Below are positions 1-5,473 of a DNA stretch of 6,012 nt, in pieces. The stretch is from the NCBI GenBank assembly GCA_030740295.1, contig JASLXP010000233.1, forward strand, positions 1 to 6,012, read 5' to 3'. The stretch's first letter is position 1. Every line of letters begins with the position of its first letter. Origin of the DNA: Planctomycetota bacterium. Lineage in GTDB: Bacteria; Planctomycetota; PUPC01; JACPCR01. The translations under genes were made by a program, and so were the position numbers. The notes below the pieces were generated by a model that had not been told where the DNA came from, did not search any database, and worked only from the letters and a program-made list of their open reading frames with translations.

Positions 1-2
1 GT

Positions 3-527
3 ACATCCACTGCCCGCATTCTCTTCGACGCCACCACGCTCTACGTCGGATTCGAGTGCCAGGAGCCGAACACGGCTGCGCTCAAAGCCACCGCCAGGCC
101 CGATGGTGAAGTGTGGTCGGACGATTGCGTCGAGTTGTTCATCTCTGCCGATCCGGACATCGGCTACAAGCACATCGGCCTGAATCCCCAGGGGACCACC
201 TTCGATCAGGCGTGCCCCTCCAAAAGTGAGAACGATGTAACCTGGAATGCCCCGCTGAAGTGCAAGACCCACATCGAGAAGAACAAACGCTGGACGGCGA
301 CGCTGGCTATTCCTTTGAAAGAGCTCAATGCGTACGTCGGCACCGGCCTCGACTGGCGCATCAACATCACTCGCTGCCGGCCCGCGGCGCTGATCCTTAC
401 ATGGAATACTCATGGGCCATTCTCCCATCCTCCAAATTTCATCAGCCCGCAGCATTTGGTCGACTTACCGGGGTCACCATCCCCAAAACAGATGGAGGTG
501 TCACCCGCCATCGCAAAGACCCGGTGA
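3..527 (+). CDS. CBM9-like carbohydrate-binding domain, N-terminal part of a frameshifted multidomain protein (5' end outside window)
   Basis: The frame is open from the left edge (first full codon at position 3), so the true start and any signal peptide lie outside the window. The translation fits a family 9-like carbohydrate-binding beta-sandwich: FDATTLYVGFEC near the edge, then WSDDCVELF (W-S-D-D at 114-125), an NPQGTTFD segment, a TWN, WTATLAIPLKEL, a WRINITRCRP segment and a final HPPNFISPQH. In this family the domain usually ends with a phenylalanine-glycine-arginine-leucine stretch. Here that ending (FGRLTGVTIP) appears in another frame from position 455, so codons after about 455 up to the TGA at 525-527 are probably out-of-frame readthrough. 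The GTG at 111 is an internal codon, not the start. The domain is expected to bind glycans in an extracellular or periplasmic protein. Family call is fairly sure; ligand unknown. Confidence 0.8.
   Translation, partial: TSTARILFDATTLYVGFECQEPNTAALKATARPDGEVWSDDCVELFISADPDIGYKHIGLNPQGTTFDQACPSKSENDVTWNAPLKCKTHIEKNKRWTATLAIPLKELNAYVGTGLDWRINITRCRPAALILTWNTHGPFSHPPNFISPQHLVDLPGSPSPKQMEVSPAIAKTR
450..461 (+). other. Probable frameshift site joining the CBM9 part to the rest of the protein
   Basis: Upstream coding uses codons starting at 450, 453 and so on, reading Q-H-L-V-D. Downstream coding uses codons starting at 455, 458 and so on, reading F-G-R-L-T. Adding a single T to the TTT run at 455-457 gives Q-H-F-G-R-L, which is exactly the expected end of a CBM9-like domain, and fuses both halves without any stop. 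The site is not a canonical X-XXY-YYZ slippery heptamer, so a one-base deletion (real or a sequencing/assembly error) is more likely than programmed frameshifting. Confidence 0.7.
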
Positions 528-1975
528 AGTCGGATCAGGTCATCGATGCCGGCAGGCAGGCAGGCGACGTCACCGTGTACTACAAATTTAATTTCGACAA
601 AGACAACGGCGGATTCCGATGGTCGGACAACATGGGGCCCGCAGTCGGTAAAGGCATCACCATTGCCAAGACCCTTCGTCTTGCACGAATGAAACCCGGT
701 GGCGGATTCGGCGCATCGCTTCCGGTGAACATCCCTGGAGCAACCGACCTGAAGGTCGGCTACCTCGGCCGAGCATCCGGCATGCCTTACGCCGGGCTCA
801 ACGCCAGCGACCGCCTCTCTAAAGACAACACCACCAGCAACGCCTACCGCTGGCTCTCCCAAACCGAGTGGCGCCCCGTCCTGTACTATCTCGACACCTT
901 TCGATATAACTCCCGGCGAATCGGCACGCGCATTCGTCCAGAGACTTTCTACACGGAGATCCGTTTCCATGGCGAACAGCCCGGCTCGAAAGACACCTGG
1001 ATGGAGATCGATAACTTCGTCCTTTACCGGGGTAACGACCGTACACCACCTTCCCGAGTGCAGGGCGTCCAGGGAAAGGCCGGCTCCGGGGAAGCTCTGC
1101 TCTGGTGGAAACCGGCCAGGGACAACTCATCGGTGATGCTTTATGTCATATCGCGATCCAGAGACGGAGGCCCTTTTGAAAAGATCGCAGAGAGTGTCGA
1201 GGTGCTCTACAGAGATCGACATCTGTCACCAGGGAATTACCAGTACCGAGTCCTGGCGTGCGATTTTGAAGAAAACCTGGGCGAGTGGTCTGCGCCGGCA
1301 TCGATACGGGTGAAACAGGGCAGGGGCAATCTGAAACCAGTTCAGAAGATTGAGGAAGAGGAACGAAAAGTGTACCGAAAGCGAGTGCTCGAAATTGCCG
1401 CCAGAGGAAAAGGCAATCAGAGCAGGAACCTCGTTTTGTGTTATGGCGATTCCCTCACCGGCGCTACCGGCTATCCGCTCGAAGTCCAGGGCGCGCTGGG
1501 CACAAAGAGGGTCGTTGGCTTTGGCTATCCAAGCCAGAGAACGTCCTTTGGCCTGGCGAATGCCACGGCCAATTTCAACAAGGCCGGCACCCCCTCCATC
1601 GCGCTCATCCTGTTCGGCACCAATAACAGCAAGAGTGCTCAGGCCATCAAGCAGGCCATGGAAGACCTCGAAGCTATCGCCAACACCGCGGCCGAACGGG
1701 GTATCATCCCCATTCTCGGCACCATCCCTCCCCGGGGCTTCAAAGATCCGGAATCCAAACCGGAAGCCGCGTACAACAAAGCCCTCATTGAGACCTGCCG
1801 CCGCATGCGTATCCCTTGCGGACACCTGTTCGCAGAATACCAGCGCCACCCGGATCGCCGGAAACTCATCGCCGGCGACGGTGTCCACAACACCCGAGAA
1901 GGCATGCGGGCCAGCGCCCGCGCCTGGCGGCGTGTTGGTGACCAGGTGAACTTCGTTTTGAGGGACAGAGAGTAG
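455..1975 (+). CDS. Beta-sandwich - fibronectin III-like - SGNH/GDSL hydrolase, C-terminal part of the same frameshifted protein
   Basis: Meaningful coding in this frame begins at about 455 with the missing end of the CBM9-like domain. A beta-sandwich-like region follows (about 566-1033), starting DVTVYYKFNFD and ending MEIDNFVLYRG, as many galactose-binding-like modules do. Next is a fibronectin type III-like module (about 1037-1315; TPPSRVQGV to WSAPASIRV), then a charged linker and an SGNH hydrolase domain (about 1430-1960). SGNH blocks are visible: nucleophile serine in YGDSLT (Ser codon 1451-1453), GTNN (1616-1627), and DGVHN with catalytic Asp (1877-1879) and His (1886-1888). Such domains typically hydrolyse ester bonds, including acetyl groups on polysaccharides; that substrate is inferred from the attached binding modules. 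If translated separately, GTG at 524 overlaps the upstream stop (GTGA), but the nearest GGAGG (494-498) is 25 nt away, so I favour one broken gene. An open stretch upstream to about 260 in this frame has no protein-like character. Confidence 0.85.
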   Translation, partial: FGRLTGVTIPKTDGGVTRHRKDPVKSDQVIDAGRQAGDVTVYYKFNFDKDNGGFRWSDNMGPAVGKGITIAKTLRLARMKPGGGFGASLPVNIPGATDLKVGYLGRASGMPYAGLNASDRLSKDNTTSNAYRWLSQTEWRPVLYYLDTFRYNSRRIGTRIRPETFYTEIRFHGEQPGSKDTWMEIDNFVLYRGNDRTPPSRVQGVQGKAGSGEALLWWKPARDNSSVMLYVISRSRDGGPFEKIAESVEVLYRDRHLSPGNYQYRVLACDFEENLGEWSAPASIRVKQGRGNLKPVQKIEEEERKVYRKRVLEIAARGKGNQSRNLVLCYGDSLTGATGYPLEVQGALGTKRVVGFGYPSQRTSFGLANATANFNKAGTPSIALILFGTNNSKSAQAIKQAMEDLEAIANTAAERGIIPILGTIPPRGFKDPESKPEAAYNKALIETCRRMRIPCGHLFAEYQRHPDRRKLIAGDGVHNTREGMRASARAWRRVGDQVNFVLRDRE

Positions 1976-2072
1976 TTGTATGCGGACCGCCAAGACTGTG
2001 TGGGAAACGTTCTGGATCTCGAGGTTGCGGCTTTAGAGAAAGACCACTGTAGAGATTGAGAACCCACCGCCA

Positions 2073-3218
2073 TCACTCCTCTTCTTCGCGCCTTATCCCG
2101 AATCGTACCGGGTCACTCAGAATATCTCTGATCGTCCCGTAGTGTTTGTATCGTTGGCCGGGGAACTGCTTCTGACTTCCAGCGTGCAGATCGCAATCAA
2201 AACGAACGAGGAAGTCCCAATCTGATTTGCAGTAGCACAGACCCCAAGTGAAGCCGTGCCCATCTTTGGTGTCTATGAATTTATCAGGTATGTAGGCGCC
2301 TCCGGCCGGTGGGATGTCTTCGAGCGCGGCGACGACTTCAAAGTTCAGGCCATCTTCCGCGTATTGAATCGTGTTCTTTTCGGGACCGGCCCAGTCGACC
2401 ATCGCGGCGACGCCCTTGCCGTAAGGCCACACCCAGACCTCGTGACCACTGTTGGTCAGGGGATTCAACGGATGCTTGTGATAAGGGCCCTCGGGATGAT
2501 CGGCGATGGCAACCCCTATCTTTGATTCGAAGGGATGCCGCCCAATCTGCTGGCCCTTGTAGTAAAGCCAAAACTTGCCGCCACGAACCAGGACCCCAGG
2601 GTCGTGAACTTTGTGGCTGTCCCATTCGCCTTCCTCTACGGCTTCAGACCACTCCTGATTCGGATCGTTTTCGTCGCCCTTCCAGATCCCTCTGTTGCCG
2701 GTGGTAAGAATCGGATCGGATAACTTTGTCCACGGGCCGGCCGGTGAATCGGCTTTCGCCATACCGATGACATTTTTCGTACGCTGTGTGTACGGCGAAC
2801 GGACGGCCTGGTACACCAGGTAGTAACAGTCGCCGGCGACGAGGATGTTCGGAGTGAAGACACTGCGATCATCGAACCTGCCTTTCTCACCCGCGGAGAT
2901 GGCGACGCCCCGTTCTGTCCACTCTCTGCCGTCCGGGCTTGTCGCATACCAGATTTCGGCGAGATCCCATTTGAAGGCGCGTTTGCTTTCGCTGGCCTTC
3001 CGCACACCAACGGATCTGTGTCCGGAAATGCGGGTGTACCAAACGCAATAGAAGTCCCCAGCCTTGATGACGTTACTGGGATCGCGACGTCCCACTCCAG
3101 GCTCGCAGCCCAGTCCACCGATCGGGGAATAGCGGAACAATGTGTAGAACTCGTTGAGACTGTCATCGGAGCTGAAACGCTCCATTGCTGCACTGATTTG
3201 ACGATTCTCTTTATTCAT
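2073..3218 (-). CDS. GH117-like glycoside hydrolase (five-bladed beta-propeller fold expected)
   Basis: This 381-residue protein looks like glycoside hydrolase family 117, whose studied members remove terminal 3,6-anhydro-L-galactose from neoagaro-oligosaccharides. The N-terminus carries S9-A-A-M-E-R14, matching the SxAxxR motif of the helix-turn-helix segment linked to dimerisation in GH117. Candidate active-site residues match family positions as I recall them: Asp46 in RRDPSNVI (general base), Asp206 in VHDPGVL, and the His259-Glu260 pair in SGHEVWVWP, the histidine being the unusual acid of this family. Repeated blade-like segments are seen (FYCVWYT, YYLVYQA, FWLYYKG). The first ATG is chosen because the next Met (12) lies inside the SxAxxR motif. 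I see no Shine-Dalgarno sequence and no secretion signal, so a cytoplasmic enzyme is possible. It is transcribed divergently from the isomerase gene and convergently to the SGNH gene. Substrate is uncertain: such homologues also occur in non-agar degraders. GH43- or GH32-like propellers are the alternative. Confidence 0.83.
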   Translation of the reverse strand: MNKENRQISAAMERFSSDDSLNEFYTLFRYSPIGGLGCEPGVGRRDPSNVIKAGDFYCVWYTRISGHRSVGVRKASESKRAFKWDLAEIWYATSPDGREWTERGVAISAGEKGRFDDRSVFTPNILVAGDCYYLVYQAVRSPYTQRTKNVIGMAKADSPAGPWTKLSDPILTTGNRGIWKGDENDPNQEWSEAVEEGEWDSHKVHDPGVLVRGGKFWLYYKGQQIGRHPFESKIGVAIADHPEGPYHKHPLNPLTNSGHEVWVWPYGKGVAAMVDWAGPEKNTIQYAEDGLNFEVVAALEDIPPAGGAYIPDKFIDTKDGHGFTWGLCYCKSDWDFLVRFDCDLHAGSQKQFPGQRYKHYGTIRDILSDPVRFGIRREEEE

Positions 3219-3314
3219 GAAACCGCAGACCAGGTCGACTTAAAAACTCAGAACTGAAAAGGAAACATCGCTTGAGACACATATGAACTGTAAACGAATA
3301 TAGATCTGCGTCAC

Positions 3315-3330
3315 TGCCGGCGGCATTTTT
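3315..3330 (+). promoter_or_regulatory. Small palindrome (TGCCG-G-CGGCA) followed by a T-tract
   Basis: Positions 3315-3325 read TGCCG, one central G, then CGGCA, a perfect 5-bp inverted repeat. Five Ts follow at 3326-3330, running into TTGACA. It could be an operator half-site pair overlapping a -35-like element. A terminator is less likely because the stem would be only about four pairs and no plus-strand gene ends here. Confidence 0.2.
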
Positions 3331-3371
3331 GACAAAACAGTCCTTGTCTCTGCGCCGAGATCAGCCAAACT

Positions 3372-3397
3372 CTTATTAGCGCCCCCGCCCTAATCAG
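3372..3397 (+). repeat. Inverted repeat (possible 5' leader hairpin) just upstream of the isomerase start
   Basis: CTTATTAG (3372-3379) pairs with CTAATCAG (3390-3397), seven of eight positions matching, around a C-rich 10-base loop. The right arm overlaps a second element: CAGAGAC at 3395-3401 is the exact reverse complement of GTCTCTG at 3346-3352. The two pairings share bases and cannot fully form together. The hairpin ends 11 bases before the ATG at 3409, so it could be an operator or an RNA structure affecting translation. Function is inferred only from position. Confidence 0.35.
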
Positions 3398-3408
3398 AGA
3401 CATCTGCT

Positions 3409-4221
3409 ATGCGATTCTCCTGCGCGACCCAACTTTTTCAAAAGCACGGACTGCAGGCCGCCATCGATATCATCTCCGCGGCCGGCTACAACTCGCTCGA
3501 TCTCTGGTCGACCCCGGGCCGGGCGCAGCATCTTGATCCCAATCACGGCCGCGAGCAGTTCGGCGCTCTCCGCCAGGAAGTGGAGACACACGGGCTCTCG
3601 ATCTATTCACTCACCGCCTACCGGGTGCACACTCCTGACGAGGGGCTCTCGCGAATTTTCAAATACCTGCGAGCCGCGCAGGAGGTCGGCGCCAAAGTCC
3701 TGATTACCGGAACAGGCGTAAAGAAAGACCAGATGAGCTTTGAGGACTACGTCTCGTACCTGCGCCCGCTGGTTCACAAGGCCACCGACGCCGGCGTTGT
3801 CATCGCCCTCGAGAACCATGTGAATGGATTCCTGGAGAGCCCCGATGAGTGCGACGAGCTGCTGGCCAAGTTCGGCTCGGATTATCTGGGCATTGCGTTC
3901 GCCGGCCTGCATTTCCACGCCGCAGGTTTCGAGCCGTTCGATGCGCTGGCGGCTCTCGGGCCGAGAGTAAAAGCGTTCCTCGCCTGGGATTTCAAAGCCG
4001 GCGTTCCCGCAGGCGAATTGGATACAGGCAGCGCGTCTGACCAGATCCCCGGTAATGGGCAGATGGATTTCTCCAGCGCGCTGAAGTCTCTGGATTCCCA
4101 ACTGCCGAAAATACAGCCAATCGTTTACTGGGGTGGCACAGAGAGCTGGGCCGTCGAGCGAATTGAAGATGCCATCCGGTCGGCGAGAGCTCATCTGAAA
4201 TCATGCGTCGAGAACGTTTGA
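3409..4221 (+). CDS. Sugar phosphate isomerase/epimerase-like TIM-barrel protein (xylose isomerase-like / AP endonuclease 2 superfamily)
   Basis: The 270-residue length and pattern fit the xylose isomerase-like TIM-barrel superfamily, cytoplasmic enzymes that isomerise or epimerise sugars or sugar derivatives, usually with a divalent metal. Visible signatures are the first strand MRFSCATQLF with an alpha/beta rhythm through AAGYNSLDLW, the VIALENH strand (candidate metal ligand Glu135), GLHFH (His168), the PGNGQMDF loop (214-221) typical of the family, and a C-terminal Glu245 in GGTESW. The usual Asp of the D-x-x-H-type motif is replaced (F164-A165-G-L-H168), and the usual HxKD strand reads FLAWDFKAG, so metal binding may differ. 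The start is firm: an in-frame TAA at 3391 leaves 3409 as the only ATG nearby; the Shine-Dalgarno sequence is weak. holA follows 90 bases downstream on the same strand. A specific substrate cannot be named. Confidence 0.9.
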   Translation: MRFSCATQLFQKHGLQAAIDIISAAGYNSLDLWSTPGRAQHLDPNHGREQFGALRQEVETHGLSIYSLTAYRVHTPDEGLSRIFKYLRAAQEVGAKVLITGTGVKKDQMSFEDYVSYLRPLVHKATDAGVVIALENHVNGFLESPDECDELLAKFGSDYLGIAFAGLHFHAAGFEPFDALAALGPRVKAFLAWDFKAGVPAGELDTGSASDQIPGNGQMDFSSALKSLDSQLPKIQPIVYWGGTESWAVERIEDAIRSARAHLKSCVENV

Positions 4222-4311
4222 CGTCTGTGTCTAATCTCATTACAGATTTGGATTGCCTGCAAGGCCGGCTGCGATCCTTTAGAAAAGACCCCAAGTCTCA
4301 CACTGCCCTTT

Positions 4312-5334
4312 ATGACCACTGACGAATTCCTCCAGGCATTCAAGCGCGCACCGGTCTATGTCTTTTTCGGCAACGAAGAATTCTTCAAAAGTCAGGGCGT
4401 GAACCGTATCAAGAATGACTTCTATCCGGAAGGCGCGGACTCCCTCGGTCTGGCGGATTTCGAACCTGATGAAATAGAAATGGCAACGGTTCTTGACGAG
4501 CTCCGTACCCAATCGTTGTTTGGCGGCGACCGGCTGGTCCTGCTGAAGGGAGCGGACAAGTTTTTAGGATTCAGCCGCGGTGGAGATGAAGACACCGGCA
4601 AGGGAAGGACGAATCGTGAACTGCTCGAAAGCTATCTTGCACAGCCGGCCTCAGGGTCAGCGTTAGTCATCACGACTAATGGCGCTTGGGGGAACTACAA
4701 GAAACTCGTCCAGGCAGTGAAGAAGACAGGCTTCTACGTTGAGTGCAAACGGCCGTGGGACAATCAGATTCCACAATGGGTGATGAGACGCTCGCAGGAT
4801 TTCTACGGCAAACCAATCGCACCGCGCGCCGCCGCCGAGTTGGCGGAATTTGGCGGAGAATCTCTCCAACAGCTCGACACGCAACTGGAACAACTCGCGA
4901 CCTTTGTTGGCCGGCGAAATCAAATAGCCGAAGAGGATGTGAATGCGCTCATCGGGCATCACGGGCATCACACTATCTTCAAGCTCACCGAGGCCGCGGC
5001 TTCCAAACAGCCGGGCCGTGCTATCAACCTGTTCAAGGAGCAGCTACAAAACGGCACGCATGAGGGACAGGTCCTCGCGCTGCTGGCCTGGCAATTTCGC
5101 CGGCTGTGGACTGCGCAGAAACTACTGGCCTCCGGCATCCCGCCGCTCGAAGTTCAGAGCCAGCTCAAGCTGCGCGGGCGCAACGCCACGTTGTTTATGG
5201 GACAACTCCGCCAGTTCACCGAACAGGATCTGCGGCGAAACCACCGTCTGCTGCTGGAGGCGGATGTCGCCAGCAAGAGCGGCACAGACCCCGAGATGGC
5301 GGTCGAGCAACTGATCGTCAAGCTGTGTAGATGA
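4312..5334 (+). CDS. holA: DNA polymerase III subunit delta
   Basis: HolA is the clamp-loader subunit that opens the beta sliding clamp and works with gamma/tau and delta' during replication. The 340-residue length is normal for the family. The N-terminal AAA+-like domain opens with FKRAPVYVFFGNEEFF (10-25), the delta counterpart of the usual P-V-Y-L-x-x-G-x-E-x-x motif, and continues with a TQSLFGGDRLVLLKGADKF segment (67-84). A middle helical part follows (about 150-215; PQWVMRRSQDFYGKPI, LAEFGGESLQQLDTQLEQL). The C-terminal collar-like domain (about 220-340) has TIFKLTEA, ALLAWQFRRLWTAQKL and DPEMAVEQLIVKLC, all characteristic. As expected for delta, no Walker A motif is seen. The start at 4312 places the conserved motif at the normal distance; no Shine-Dalgarno sequence is obvious. 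The frame upstream stays open back to the isomerase stop without a better start. A GHHGHH repeat (215-220) is unusual. It is probably unrelated in function to the flanking sugar genes. Confidence 0.93.
   Translation: MTTDEFLQAFKRAPVYVFFGNEEFFKSQGVNRIKNDFYPEGADSLGLADFEPDEIEMATVLDELRTQSLFGGDRLVLLKGADKFLGFSRGGDEDTGKGRTNRELLESYLAQPASGSALVITTNGAWGNYKKLVQAVKKTGFYVECKRPWDNQIPQWVMRRSQDFYGKPIAPRAAAELAEFGGESLQQLDTQLEQLATFVGRRNQIAEEDVNALIGHHGHHTIFKLTEAAASKQPGRAINLFKEQLQNGTHEGQVLALLAWQFRRLWTAQKLLASGIPPLEVQSQLKLRGRNATLFMGQLRQFTEQDLRRNHRLLLEADVASKSGTDPEMAVEQLIVKLCR
4954..4971 (+). repeat. Perfect 9-base tandem duplication inside holA
   Basis: GGGCATCAC occurs twice back to back (4954-4962 and 4963-4971), encoding Gly-His-His twice at residues 215-220, just before the conserved TIFKL helix. 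The repeat is in frame, so it changes length by three residues without breaking the gene. It sits at the likely linker between the middle and C-terminal domains. Confidence 0.8.
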
Positions 5335-5377
5335 GGGGACTGAAATGTATGAGACAGATCCAGCACAGGGGGCATGA

Positions 5378-5446
5378 ATGAGATCACTCCCGGCTCTGGC
5401 GGCATCTGCCGCTTCGACAAAACTGAATCAAACGAATCTGATCTGA
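5378..5446 (+). CDS. Possible 22-codon upstream ORF (leader peptide) before the oxidoreductase gene
   Basis: An ATG at 5378 lies five bases after an AGGGGG stretch (5367-5372), a better ribosome-binding site than that of most full genes here. It encodes a short peptide beginning MRSLPALAASAAS and ending NQTNLI before TGA at 5444-5446, in the same frame as the downstream oxidoreductase. A second ATG at 5374 opens a 49-codon frame ending at 5523, overlapping the oxidoreductase start. Neither product is recognisable. It may be chance, a regulatory uORF, or a former N-terminal extension cut off by the TGA. Confidence 0.2.
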   Translation: MRSLPALAASAASTKLNQTNLI

Positions 5447-5473
5447 TCTACGGAACCCACACTCTCACGCCGG

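Larger units (their letters stand above)
3219..3408. promoter_or_regulatory. Divergent intergenic control region between the GH117-like and isomerase genes
   Basis: This 190-base gap separates two divergent genes and must hold the start signals of the minus-strand gene, and probably of the plus-strand one. It is AT-richer than its surroundings near 3240-3305. A TTGACA hexamer lies at 3329-3334 on the plus strand but has no convincing -10 box at 16-18 bases. On the minus strand, TATATT (complement of 3297-3302) has no good -35 partner. Several inverted repeats are present and are listed separately. Exact promoters cannot be assigned by eye. Confidence 0.4.

Noticed and set aside
260..454. Upstream extension of the SGNH frame to an ATG at 260
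   Set aside because: The CBM9-like domain is clearly encoded in the other frame here, so these codons are noise before the frameshift.
410..970. Minus-strand open frame of 186 codons, plus another at 819-1130
   Set aside because: Both mirror the plus-strand beta-sandwich coding; composition is that of a shadow frame.
1350..1949. Plus-strand open frame of 199 codons in a third frame
   Set aside because: It overlaps the SGNH domain completely and its translation is rich in Arg, Pro and Ser, as expected of a shadow frame in G+C-rich DNA.
1226..1993. Long minus-strand open frame (255 codons) under the SGNH domain
   Set aside because: It is antisense to a domain with clear catalytic motifs, and its translation shows no recognisable pattern.
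1976..2072. Bidirectional terminator between the convergent genes
   Set aside because: I could not find a stable GC-rich stem with a T-tract in this gap.
3607..4194. Minus-strand open frame of 195 codons under the isomerase gene
   Set aside because: It is antisense to a well-supported TIM-barrel protein and has no motif of its own.
4222..4311. Possible stop-codon readthrough fusing the isomerase and HolA
   Set aside because: The two genes share a frame and the 30 codons between them have no stop, but both proteins are full length and unrelated; 30 open codons in G+C-rich DNA is expected by chance.
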